Shown here: in pieces, positions 9,102 to 18,284 of the stretch
How the letters are laid out: each line of letters begins with the position of its first letter
Numbering within the stretch: position 1 is the first letter of the stretch
From: Gemmatimonadota bacterium
GTDB lineage: Bacteria > Gemmatimonadota > Gemmatimonadetes > Gemmatimonadales > Gemmatimonadaceae
Direction: 5' to 3'
DNA length: 35,212 nucleotides
Assembly (NCBI GenBank): GCA_947461225.1
Contig: CANHJV010000021.1
Span: forward strand, 1-35,212
Made by a program: the position numbers and the translations under genes
The notes under the pieces: generated by a model
Seen by the model: the letters and a program-made list of their open reading frames with translations, nothing else
The model's database searches: none
What the model was told of the DNA's origin: nothing

Positions 9102-9658
9102 TCCATCACCACCGGCGCGCGGACGCCAACCGTCACCCGCAAGACATCGGGCGCGCCGCGCAGTGCGGGATTGATCTGCACCGTGAGCCGCTCCACCGTG
9201 ACGATGCGTGGCGCCTTGGCCAGTTGCGCCAGCAGCGCCGCCAATCCGTGAATGTCGCCGTAGGCCGAAAGGGTGGCGGTCAGGTCGCCTTCACTCGTGA
9301 GATCGGGACCGACGTCCACCCGATCGACCACCAGACCGCCGGCGTCGGCCGCGCCCTGCAGCAACGTTTGCAGCACGCTCGCCCCCAGCGCACTCGACCG
9401 CGCATGAATCACCCGCCGCCCGCCGCCCGCCAGCTGCACTTCGGTCGCCGCCGCGGCCGATTCGATGTCACTCGCATGCCGCTCCAGCCCTTTCAAGTGC
9501 GCCACCTGCGCACGGACCCGCTCGAGCTGGGCCTCGCGTTCCTGCCAGCGCGTGGCGGCGGGCAGCACGCCGTACGTGGCCAGCAGCGACACGGCGAGCA
9601 CGAACATGCCGCCGATCACCACACGACGCTCACGCGACGGTGCCGTTGTGGTGGTCAT
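9098..9658 (-). CDS. gspM: GspM-like type II secretion platform protein
   Basis: This 186-residue bitopic protein has a cytoplasmic start (MTTTTAPSRERR), one transmembrane helix (about residues 14-32), a coiled-coil-like segment rich in Arg/Glu/Gln, and a C-terminal ferredoxin-like periplasmic domain (VVDRVDVGPDL ... LAALLAQLAKAPRIVTVERL). This is the layout of GspM, the partner of GspL. The ATG at 9658 overlaps the gspL stop as ATGA; the open frame upstream of it lies within gspL and is not used. Sequence identity in this family is always low, so the call rests on topology and operon position. Confidence 0.78.
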   Translation of the reverse strand: MTTTTAPSRERRVVIGGMFVLAVSLLATYGVLPAATRWQEREAQLERVRAQVAHLKGLERHASDIESAAAATEVQLAGGGRRVIHARSSALGASVLQTLLQGAADAGGLVVDRVDVGPDLTSEGDLTATLSAYGDIHGLAALLAQLAKAPRIVTVERLTVQINPALRGAPDVLRVTVGVRAPVVME

Positions 9659-10791
9659 TGGCCACCTCGCGCCACCGGCGGATCGCCAACGGTCTGGAAC
9701 ACGATCGAGAACGAGCTGCGCGTGCGCCCGTTTTCGAGATAGCGCGTGCTCGGCGCGGCCGCTCGCACGCCCACGAACTGGGTATCGGCATCGAGCAGCG
9801 GCACCAGGGCGGCGGCATCGGTTGCGCTCCCATCGATGCGCCACTCCGTGCCATTCCACTCGAGTCGCTGAATGAACGCATCACGGGGCAGCAGCGCGCC
9901 CAGCCGCGCCAGCACCGCCGGTGGCGTGTCGGCACGGGCGGTACCACGATCCGCCGTGGCGATGGCCACCAGTTCGCCCTGCGCGCGTACCAGTCGTTCC
10001 TGTGCGGCACGCGCGCCGGCCGTGGTCTGCTCCAACGTGGCGGCCTCGCGCTGGAGCGCGAGCAGCTGCCCGTCGCGCCAGTGCTCGATGCTCCACGCCA
10101 ACAGCATGAGCGCCGCCGCGGCCAGCGCCACCGATTGCCACCAGCGTCGCGCGCGTTGCTGCTGCTGGCGCGCCCGCATCGGGGCATCGAGTAGCTGAAG
10201 ATCAAGCGCGCCGGCCGAGGCCCGCCAGGCACCGCCCGCCAATTGGTTGATCGAGAGCGTGCGCTCGCCCGCCGCAGGAGTGCCGCGCGTTCGGCGGGCC
10301 GCCTGCACCCGCTGGTCGCGGAGGGTGAGCTGTCCGATCGATCCCGTTCCGGCCGTGACGGCCCACTGCCCATCGTGACCGCCCAGCGCCGCCGCTTGTG
10401 CCACCGTCACCACCGCACGCACCGGGCTCCATGCGGCAAGGGCGTCGATCCACGACGTCAGCGGCGGGCTTGGCATCGCAAACGCGACGGTCCCGTCGGT
10501 CGCCACCGCCGCCGGCTCGCGCAGCGCGAAATACCGGTCGCTGTCGCGCTGCAGCATGCGCACGCGCACGTCGTTCGGCACGGGCGGCAGCTGCGGTTCG
10601 GCGATCTCGAGAAACGTCAGACCAATGATCACCACCAGCGCGCTCGGGGTGCCGAACTCCGCGCGGAGCGCCTCGACCAACGGGCCCGGCGCGTCGGGGC
10701 GCCACAGCAGGCGGCTCGCGGACGCCGCGCCGTCACGGGGCAGGGCCAGCACGACATCGTCGTCCAGCAGCAGACACAGGGCGCGGCTCAT
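9655..10791 (-). CDS. gspL: GspL-like type II secretion platform protein
   Basis: This 378-residue protein has a cytoplasmic actin-like N-terminal domain (about residues 1-200), a single transmembrane helix (WWQSVALAAAALMLLAW, about residue 215), a coiled-coil segment and a periplasmic ferredoxin-like domain (LARLGALLPRDAFIQRLEWN ... WRIDGSATDAAALVPLLDA). GspL anchors the GspE ATPase to the inner-membrane platform. The start chosen is ATG 10791, overlapping the gspK stop as ATGA. It could be described as a PilM-PilN-like fusion, which is how GspL is commonly viewed. Confidence 0.8.
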   Translation of the reverse strand: MSRALCLLLDDDVVLALPRDGAASASRLLWRPDAPGPLVEALRAEFGTPSALVVIIGLTFLEIAEPQLPPVPNDVRVRMLQRDSDRYFALREPAAVATDGTVAFAMPSPPLTSWIDALAAWSPVRAVVTVAQAAALGGHDGQWAVTAGTGSIGQLTLRDQRVQAARRTRGTPAAGERTLSINQLAGGAWRASAGALDLQLLDAPMRARQQQQRARRWWQSVALAAAALMLLAWSIEHWRDGQLLALQREAATLEQTTAGARAAQERLVRAQGELVAIATADRGTARADTPPAVLARLGALLPRDAFIQRLEWNGTEWRIDGSATDAAALVPLLDADTQFVGVRAAAPSTRYLENGRTRSSFSIVFQTVGDPPVARGGQ

Positions 10792-11657
10792 CGATCCTGC
10801 TCCCGCCACCGCACGAGACGCAGTTCCGCACCCGTCACGTCGAACACCGCCTGGATTTCCCGCGTGAGCACATGGTCGCGACGCCAGCCGCGCGCGATCA
10901 GCAATATCCGCGACGGACGGTCCACCAGCGTGCCCGTGGCGGCGGCCAGCACGCGGCGTGAGGCCGACCGACGATTCACCCGGCCATCGCCATCGACCGT
11001 CAGATCGGCGGCCAGTGCGTCGAGCCACGCCGCTTGCATGCCGGGCACCGTGAGCAGTTCGTCCAACGAGGTGAACGGCTGCATGGCGCGCGAGGTGGGC
11101 GCTCGGCCGAGCATCGCGGCGACCACCGAATCGCGCTCACGACGCTGCTGCATCGCGTCGGTGTTGGCTCGCGCCGCGCCGGAGGTATCGCCAGCGGCGT
11201 CACCGCGCACGCGGGCCTCGATCGCTTCTGCCACGCGACGGGCGTCACCCGGAGGCGCGACCGTCGCGAGCAGCTGACGCAGGCCGTCGGCACCGGCCGT
11301 GTTCACATCCAGCCGTGCACTGACATCGACGACGGCCGTCGCGAACACCCCGTCGCCGACGGTGTCCTGCCGCATGGCCCCGTCGCCGGCCATGAGCGCG
11401 TCGAAGACCCGATCCAGCTGTGTCGAGTCCGCGCCGGCCTCGCGGAGGCGCGTCTCGATGTGCGTGCGCGCCGCGAGAACGCCGCTCTCGGCCATCGCCC
11501 GCGCGGTGGCCTGCGATCGCCGATTGTCGACCACCGACGCCGCTCGGCGTGCCTGGCTGCTGGCCACGGCGGTCACACTCGCGAGCACCGCAATGGTCAC
11601 CAGCGCGACCACGAGCGCGGCCCCGCGGCGCGGGCGACGGCATGATGGGCGGGTCAT
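10788..11657 (-). CDS. gspK: GspK-like minor pseudopilin
   Basis: This 289-residue protein has a basic leader (MTRPSCRRPRRG) followed directly by a pilin-like hydrophobic helix (AALVVALVTIAVLAS). The usual Glu at mature position 5 is absent (it is Val), which is the hallmark of GspK among pseudopilins. The large globular domain contains the GspK signature LDVNTAGADGLRQLLAT and a second helix-hairpin-helix-like stretch (FTSLDELLTVPGM). GspK caps the tip of the pseudopilus with GspI and GspJ. The ATG at 11657 overlaps the gspJ stop as ATGA. Confidence 0.87.
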   Translation of the reverse strand: MTRPSCRRPRRGAALVVALVTIAVLASVTAVASSQARRAASVVDNRRSQATARAMAESGVLAARTHIETRLREAGADSTQLDRVFDALMAGDGAMRQDTVGDGVFATAVVDVSARLDVNTAGADGLRQLLATVAPPGDARRVAEAIEARVRGDAAGDTSGAARANTDAMQQRRERDSVVAAMLGRAPTSRAMQPFTSLDELLTVPGMQAAWLDALAADLTVDGDGRVNRRSASRRVLAAATGTLVDRPSRILLIARGWRRDHVLTREIQAVFDVTGAELRLVRWREQDR

Positions 11658-12247
11658 GAACGCGGCCGCTCTAGGGGCGCCAGCACGACCCGCAGGGGCT
11701 GAGCGGTGGCGTCGTCGGACCCCAACCAGGTCAGCTCGATCGCGCGAGGGCGGTCCTGCGCAATCGGCCAGTCGGCGCGCCACACGGCGGCGGCCAGTGT
11801 CGTGGCGTGCTCCAGCACGCGCACGTCGAATCCGGTCACGGGCTGCAGCGTGGCGGTAAGCGGCCACGCGTCGCGCTCACCTCCCGAGGGGGTGGCGCGC
11901 ATGACCAAGGCTGAATCGCGGAGCGCCACTTCCACTCGCCAGACGCCACCGGTGCCGTAGGGCTCGCGTACGCCCGTCGACAGGAAGCGAAGGACCGGCG
12001 TCGGGCCGGTGCGATCCACCACCAGCAACGGCTCGTCGACCTGCTCGGCACGTGGGGCATGGCGGAGCATGTCGGTGAGCACGGCGCGCACCCGACTGTC
12101 CGCTTCGGTACGTGCCTCATGCTGTTGGATCCGTGCGGCCGTACTGCGGGCGGCCGACAGGGCCATGCCGGCGGTCGTGAGCGCGAGGCCCGTGACCGTG
12201 ATCGCCACGATCACTTCGATCAGCGTGAATGCCGAGCGTGGCCGCAT
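11654..12247 (-). CDS. gspJ: GspJ-like minor pseudopilin
   Basis: This 197-residue pseudopilin has a very short leader, MRPRSA, followed by FTLIEVIVAITVTGLAL with the conserved Glu at mature position 5. The residue before the cleavage point is Ala instead of the usual Gly. The C-terminal region (LLVVDRTGPTPVLRFLSTG ... ELTWLGSD) has the beta-rich character of GspJ. It overlaps gspI as TGATG and gspK as ATGA, so the four pseudopilin genes are translationally coupled. Confidence 0.83.
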   Translation of the reverse strand: MRPRSAFTLIEVIVAITVTGLALTTAGMALSAARSTAARIQQHEARTEADSRVRAVLTDMLRHAPRAEQVDEPLLVVDRTGPTPVLRFLSTGVREPYGTGGVWRVEVALRDSALVMRATPSGGERDAWPLTATLQPVTGFDVRVLEHATTLAAAVWRADWPIAQDRPRAIELTWLGSDDATAQPLRVVLAPLERPRS

Positions 12248-12540
12248 CACGGGGTGCGCTCCACCACGCGTGTGAGCCGGAAGCTGGCCCCCGCCCCCGT
12301 GGGCACATCGACCTCGAGCACCTCCAGGCCATCGCGCCAGGCGCGACGGGTGACGCGCGTGGTGCCCGTCGCCTGGCCCCCACTGCTCACCGTGGCCAGT
12401 TCCGCTTCGGCGTGTGCCACCGCCTGCGTCCACGCCGCGCTGTTCCGCTGCAACGCGGCGGCGCCTCGGGTCGCATCGAGGCAGACCACGGCGGTAACCG
12501 CCAGCAGCAGGCTGGCAATGATCGACTCGAGCAAGGTCAC
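12247..12540 (-). CDS. gspI: GspI-like minor pseudopilin, apparently without a leader peptide
   Basis: This 97-residue protein begins with the GTG at 12540, giving fMet-TLLESIIASLLLAVTAVV. The pilin-type motif is there with Glu at position 5, but the initiator occupies mature position 1 and there is no positively charged leader or Gly/Ala cleavage site. No ATG, GTG or TTG occurs upstream in frame before a stop, although the upstream codons would encode a basic, leader-like stretch ending RGQRRWRGP, reachable only from a CTG or other rare start. The GTG overlaps the gspH stop as GTGA. The C-terminal half is short for GspI. Confidence 0.75.
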   Translation of the reverse strand: MTLLESIIASLLLAVTAVVCLDATRGAAALQRNSAAWTQAVAHAEAELATVSSGGQATGTTRVTRRAWRDGLEVLEVDVPTGAGASFRLTRVVERTP

Positions 12541-12983
12541 GGGGCCACGCCAACGGCGCTGGCCGCGAAGGAGATGTACCGGCAGTCGAGCATATCGAAG
12601 GATGCACCGGCGGCGGCCGCGCCGCTAATCACGCTGGTGACCGCGCCATCGGTCACGGGGCGACAGGTGCCGAGCGCGTCGACGCGCAATGAGACGGCCG
12701 ACGACGGCGAGGCGATCCGCCCGGTTTCGAGGATGGCCGTGCCGTCGCGGGCCGCCAGCACCCACGCCCCATCGGCGTCCACGCGCAGCCGCAATTCCTC
12801 GCCACGACGGATGGCGTCGCGGCGCGCCGTCTGGATCAGCGCGCCGAGCGCGCTCCCGCTCGTGGGGCGCGAGGGGCGCCACGCCAACGGCACGACCGCG
12901 GTGGTGATCGCGAGGATCGCGAGCACCACCAGCAGTTCGAGCAAGGTCAATCCCGCACGGGGATGGGGCAGCAGGGCACGCAC
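12537..12983 (-). CDS. gspH: GspH-like pseudopilin, first gene of the secretion operon
   Basis: This 148-residue protein has the leader MRALLPHPRAG, then LTLLELLVVLAILAITTAV, a proper prepilin-peptidase site with Gly at -1 and Glu at +5. The C-terminal domain (ARRDAIRRGEELRLRVDADG ... WVLAARDG) follows the GspH pattern (DAIRRGEEVRLR), not that of GspG. The start is GTG 12983; a run of G bases shortly upstream may serve as ribosome binding site. It lies 66 bases downstream of the LolA-like gene, so it may be read either from a promoter in that gap or as part of a longer transcript. Confidence 0.83.
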   Translation of the reverse strand: MRALLPHPRAGLTLLELLVVLAILAITTAVVPLAWRPSRPTSGSALGALIQTARRDAIRRGEELRLRVDADGAWVLAARDGTAILETGRIASPSSAVSLRVDALGTCRPVTDGAVTSVISGAAAAGASFDMLDCRYISFAASAVGVAP

Positions 12984-13049
12984 AGTGCCCCCAATCTCGG
13001 AGGCGATCGGGGGAAGTCAACAACCGTCACCTCCCCCGGGCGCGCTCCG

Positions 13050-13805
13050 TCACTTCTTGAGCAACGGCTTGACGGCGTCCGGAATGTCGAACGCCGTGGC
13101 CGGCGCCCCGTTGATCACCACGTTCGTGATGGTCATGATCAACTTGTTGGCACCCATGTTCACTTCCGTCTTCGTCGGGAACTTCACGCCGCCGAACTCC
13201 TTGTAGTCGGAGAGCGTCGACGACACCTGCATCGTCCCCATCTGCGACTCCTGCACCGTTTCCGCGCCCACGATCAGCCCCGTGGCGACGGAGAAGTACT
13301 GCGTGGTTGCCCGTCCGGAATCCTTGCGAACGAGCTTGACCTTGTAGCTCTTCTCGCCGTTGAAATCGGCGACGCCCAAGTTCTCCATCGTCGAGAAGCG
13401 GTCCGCCGGGTAGAGCATGTTGCCGTAGAAGTCGGCGCCTTCGAGTGTCTGGGCCAGTTCCTTGTCGCTCAGCAAGCGCGGCCCCTGCATTGGGTTCGCA
13501 TCCCACGCGACCACACCGTTGGTGCCCTGCAGCATTTCGCCGACCCCAGGGATCGTGCTCTTGCTCACCATTTTGTTCGGCGCGGCCTGATAGGCCTCCA
13601 CCTCGGCGGTCAGCCCCACGGCCGGCACCTGCATGGTGGACGTCTGCTTCAGCGACGTGATCTTCATGATCGCGTCCTTGCCACCGATCGCGGCCACGTA
13701 CTTCGCCAGCACGTCAGCCGCCGACGGGGCCACCTGCGCCGACAGCGGAGCCGACGACAACACCAGGGCCGCCGCAGCGACCGCAAACGAGCGTAAAGCC
13801 TTCAT
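13050..13805 (-). CDS. Exported LolA-like / outer-membrane-lipoprotein-sorting-like protein
   Basis: This is a 251-residue protein with a clear Sec signal peptide (MKALRSF, hydrophobic core, cleavage after about residue 24 at SAQ-VAP). The mature part begins with AADVLAKYVAAIGGKDAIMKI, a segment common in secreted proteins annotated as LolA-like. It continues with beta-strand-rich repeats (GVVAWDANPMQGPRLL, SYKVKLVRKDSGRATTQYFS, KEFGGVKFPTKTEVNM). The start is ATG 13805 because a GGAG ribosome binding site lies 9 bases upstream; a further ATG at 13820 would add five residues ahead of the signal peptide. Function is unknown; a lipid- or lipoprotein-handling fold is inference. Confidence 0.72.
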   Translation of the reverse strand: MKALRSFAVAAAALVLSSAPLSAQVAPSAADVLAKYVAAIGGKDAIMKITSLKQTSTMQVPAVGLTAEVEAYQAAPNKMVSKSTIPGVGEMLQGTNGVVAWDANPMQGPRLLSDKELAQTLEGADFYGNMLYPADRFSTMENLGVADFNGEKSYKVKLVRKDSGRATTQYFSVATGLIVGAETVQESQMGTMQVSSTLSDYKEFGGVKFPTKTEVNMGANKLIMTITNVVINGAPATAFDIPDAVKPLLKK

Positions 13806-13855
13806 GTGACGCAGCTCCAAACGAGGAGGTGATGGAAAACCCGAGTGAGTTGTTC

Positions 13856-13883
13856 GCCCTACGCCCTACGCCGTACTCCCTAC
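13856..13883. repeat. Four tandem heptamers (gccctac-like)
   Basis: Four 7-base units run back to back: gccctac, gccctac, gccgtac, tccctac. On the minus strand this reads as GTAGGG-type repeats, and the last unit supplies the TAG stop of the S41-like gene. It fills part of the 74-base gap before the LolA-like gene. Confidence 0.7.
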
Positions 13884-15370
13884 TTCGCCGTCACCGGCCC
13901 AATTGCCCACGCGATCGCGGCGTCGAGCGCCGGATCCCGCCTGGCCAACAACGCCGCCCGTGTCAGCGGCACCACGCGGTCGGGCATGACGCCTGCCCCT
14001 TCCAACGGCTTGCTCAGCGGATTTAAAAAGTCGGCGATGGCGTGGTACAGGATATCGCCATTCGGCAGCCGCTCGGGCACCGAGGGCAGGGCCTGTCCCG
14101 ACGTTTGTACCCCGAACACCTGCGCGCGGCCCAGCGCCTGCATGCCGCCGGCGAAAATCTCGGTCGTGCTGATCGACAGTTCGTCCACCACGATCGCCAG
14201 GGGACCGGCATACGGTGTCACGCCGCGCGAACGCGTGTCCACCCGGCGCGGATTGGCCACGAACTTGAGTGTGGCCCCCCGTTGCATCATGGTGCCGATC
14301 GTCCGCGTGCTGTCCAGGAAATGGCCCGCGATCCCCATCGACATGCCGCCCACGCCACCGAAGTTGCCGCGGATGTCCAGCACGATCGCGTCGGCATCGC
14401 GCAGCGAATCGACCGCCGCATCGAACTGCGGCGACAGAATCGGCATCCAGATGTTGAACCGGATGATGCCCACCGTTTTGCCGGCCGTCTTGATCCGCTC
14501 GTACGTGAGCTGCGCGTTCATGCCGGGCAGGTTGCCGAACTTGGCGACCACCCCGGGCTCCGGCGCGCGCACGATCCGCACCGTGCGGTCGGAGTCGCGC
14601 TCGTCGGCGAATACCACCGTAGCCGTGTCGCCCACGGCACCGGCCAGTGCCTGCGTGGCGATCGAGTACGCCGTCAGCGCCTCGCGGCGCGGGTCAGGCT
14701 CTCTCGGCATCCGGGCCAGCCGTGCCGACATCGGGCACCCGTTCACCGACTGCACGCGCCAGCCGGTGCGGACGCCGGCCTGGGCGGCGGGCCCCTCCCG
14801 ATCGATCTGCGCGATTACGATCGTGCTGTCGAGATACCGCACCTCGGCGCCGATCGATCCGCTCCGGTCGGGCGCCGGTGCACCGCCCGACGCGCTGCTC
14901 GAGCTGCCCCCGCCCGCATCGGCGATCTCGCGCGGGATGATCGAGAAGTGCGACTGCTTCAGGCGCGCCACCATGTCCGAGAGTACCGCCCGCAACGCGC
15001 CGGTCGTGGTCGCCGCGGCGGCCTTAGGGCGCAGTTCCGCCCGCAGCGCCGACCAGTTCACCCCGTTGTACGTCGTGTCCCAGTGCGTACGCCCGATGAT
15101 GCTCCACGCGCTGTCGAAGGTCACCAACGGATCCGTGACCGGCGACGACGCCAGGGAGGTCGACACCGCCCCGGCCGCCGGGCCGCAGGCGGCCGGCATC
15201 GGCGGAAGACCCGCGGCGGACGCCACAGACCGGCTCGGCACCGGGCTGGCGGGTGCAGGGGCCGCGGCACCTCGGCACGCCCCCAACAGGACGGAGGCCA
15301 CCAGAACGCGCGGGATCGGACGTCGGAACGGGGAAGGGCGCACAGTCTCGGGCGAAGGATGGGCAGACAC
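13880..15370 (-). CDS. S41-family peptidase-like lipoprotein
   Basis: This 496-residue protein has a lipoprotein signal: a hydrophobic stretch and lipobox VLLGAC at residues 27-32, so it is probably anchored by a lipidated Cys. It has a helical N-domain, a PDZ-like segment (TIVIAQIDREGPAAQAGVRTGWRVQSVNG) and an S41 core with DAIVLDIRGNFGG and LSISTTEIFAGGM. Aligned by eye with E. coli Tsp, the catalytic Ser matches Ser401, while the position of the catalytic Lys, 25 residues later, is Gln426. Activity may therefore use a different catalytic arrangement, or be lost. The start shown is GTG 15370; a GTG at 15343 would give a more usual 23-residue leader. Confidence 0.83.
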   Translation of the reverse strand: MSAHPSPETVRPSPFRRPIPRVLVASVLLGACRGAAAPAPASPVPSRSVASAAGLPPMPAACGPAAGAVSTSLASSPVTDPLVTFDSAWSIIGRTHWDTTYNGVNWSALRAELRPKAAAATTTGALRAVLSDMVARLKQSHFSIIPREIADAGGGSSSSASGGAPAPDRSGSIGAEVRYLDSTIVIAQIDREGPAAQAGVRTGWRVQSVNGCPMSARLARMPREPDPRREALTAYSIATQALAGAVGDTATVVFADERDSDRTVRIVRAPEPGVVAKFGNLPGMNAQLTYERIKTAGKTVGIIRFNIWMPILSPQFDAAVDSLRDADAIVLDIRGNFGGVGGMSMGIAGHFLDSTRTIGTMMQRGATLKFVANPRRVDTRSRGVTPYAGPLAIVVDELSISTTEIFAGGMQALGRAQVFGVQTSGQALPSVPERLPNGDILYHAIADFLNPLSKPLEGAGVMPDRVVPLTRAALLARRDPALDAAIAWAIGPVTAK

Positions 15371-15561
15371 TCTGAACGAATACGACCAGAGGTGAGCCGC
15401 GTTTCACGAAAATGAGTATTCTTAAAACAGGAAAACAACGTGAGCGTCGCGAAACCGCGACGATCCAACATCCGCCACCCCTCGGCCTCGCCCGGGAGCG
15501 GTGTAGCACATTACCATGAATGGTTGTGCGGTCACTCTATGTTCGCGCCTCATCCAATACC
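15371..15561. promoter_or_regulatory. Divergent intergenic region between the S41-like gene and tal
   Basis: These 191 bases must hold the start signals for two divergent genes. The most AT-rich patch, about 15405-15438, contains tattcttaaaac and is a plausible promoter region for the minus-strand gene. On the plus strand TATGTT (15539-15544) fits a -10 box for tal. No convincing -35 boxes were seen, so exact promoters are not assigned. Confidence 0.3.
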
Positions 15562-16722
15562 ATGTCTACTCGTCTCCACGCTCTCCACGCGGCCGGACAG
15601 TCCCTCTGGCTTGACTATATCGATCGGGCCATGCTCTCCAACGGCGATCTGTCGCGACGTATCCGCGAGGACGCTCTCACGGGGCAGACGTCCAATCCGA
15701 CGATCTTCGAGAAGGCCCTCGCCGAGGGAGCCGCGTACGACGCGCAGCTGGCCACCCTCGATGGCGCCCGGTCCGATCGCGAGGCCTTCGAACTGGTCGC
15801 CACGACCGACGTCCGAGACGCCTGCGATGCCTTCCGCACCGTGTACGACAGCACCGACACGATCGACGGCTACGTCTCGCTCGAAGTCTCGCCCGATCTC
15901 GCGCGTGATACGGCTGGAACGGTGGCCGAGGCCCGACGTCTCTGGCAGATCGTCGATCGTCCCAATCTGATGATCAAGGTGCCGGGCACCCCCGAGGGCG
16001 CCGACGCGATCCGGCAGCTCATCGCCGACGGCATCAACGTCAACGTCACGCTGCTCTTTTCGATCGACGCGCATGCCCGCGTGATCGAAGCGTTCATCGC
16101 CGGTCTCGAAGACCGCGCCGCCGCCGGTAAGCCCGTCGCCCGCATCGCGTCGGTCGCCAGCTTCTTCATCAGCCGCGTTGATTCCGCGATCGATAAGCAG
16201 CTTACCGCGATGGCGGCGGCGAACCCGGCGGCCGCCGAGACGCTCAACGCGCTGCAGGGGCGCGCTGCCATCGCCAACGCGAAGCTCGCGTACCGGCTCT
16301 TCACCGCCAGTTTTTCCAGTGCCCGGTGGGCGGCGCTTGCCGCGCAGGGCGCGCAGGTGCAGCGTCCGCTGTGGGCCAGCACGAGCACGAAGAATCCGGC
16401 CTATCGCGACGTGATCTACGTCGAAGAGTTGATCGGGACCAACACGGTCAACACGCTCCCGCCGGCCACGCTCGAAGCCTTCCGCGATCACGGTGACGTG
16501 CGAGCCTCGGTGACCGAACAGGTGGCCGATGCCGATCGCATCCTCTCGGCCCTCGAATCGCAGGGCGTCTCGCTCCAGTCGGTCACCGATACGCTGCTGG
16601 CCGAAGGGCTGGCGTCGTTCGAGCATTCGTTCGTCACGCTGTTGTCCGGCCTGAATCGGAAGCGCGCGGCGCTTGCGAGTGTTGCGTCTTCCACTGGAGC
16701 CCCCGCTGTTGCCAGCCTCTGA
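15562..16722 (+). CDS. tal: Transaldolase
   Basis: This 386-residue transaldolase has the Schiff-base Lys139 in NLMIKVPGT, preceded by the conserved TGQTSNPTIFEKAL (residues 40-53) and followed by INVNVTLLFS and a helical C-terminal region (TNTVNTLPPATLEAF). It transfers a dihydroxyacetone unit between sedoheptulose-7-phosphate and glyceraldehyde-3-phosphate in the non-oxidative pentose phosphate pathway, in the cytoplasm. The length fits the longer transaldolase class also found fused to Pgi in some bacteria; here pgi is a separate gene three genes downstream. The start is ATG 15562 for the conserved N-terminus; no strong ribosome binding site precedes it. It is the first gene of a carbon-metabolism block. 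Confidence 0.95.
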   Translation: MSTRLHALHAAGQSLWLDYIDRAMLSNGDLSRRIREDALTGQTSNPTIFEKALAEGAAYDAQLATLDGARSDREAFELVATTDVRDACDAFRTVYDSTDTIDGYVSLEVSPDLARDTAGTVAEARRLWQIVDRPNLMIKVPGTPEGADAIRQLIADGINVNVTLLFSIDAHARVIEAFIAGLEDRAAAGKPVARIASVASFFISRVDSAIDKQLTAMAAANPAAAETLNALQGRAAIANAKLAYRLFTASFSSARWAALAAQGAQVQRPLWASTSTKNPAYRDVIYVEELIGTNTVNTLPPATLEAFRDHGDVRASVTEQVADADRILSALESQGVSLQSVTDTLLAEGLASFEHSFVTLLSGLNRKRAALASVASSTGAPAVASL

Positions 16723-16807
16723 TGCAGTCCTGACCATCCCGCGTACGGGACCTGAGCGCGCCGCGGCCACCACGACCGAAGGGGTTGCCCCAGCAGCGTT
16801 CCGGCGC

Positions 16808-18214
<1,407 letters not shown>

Positions 18215-18284
18215 GCTGGCGTACCGAAGCCTCGCACGGATGCGGTCGCTGCTCACCGTCGTGACCACCGCCGTCACCACATCC

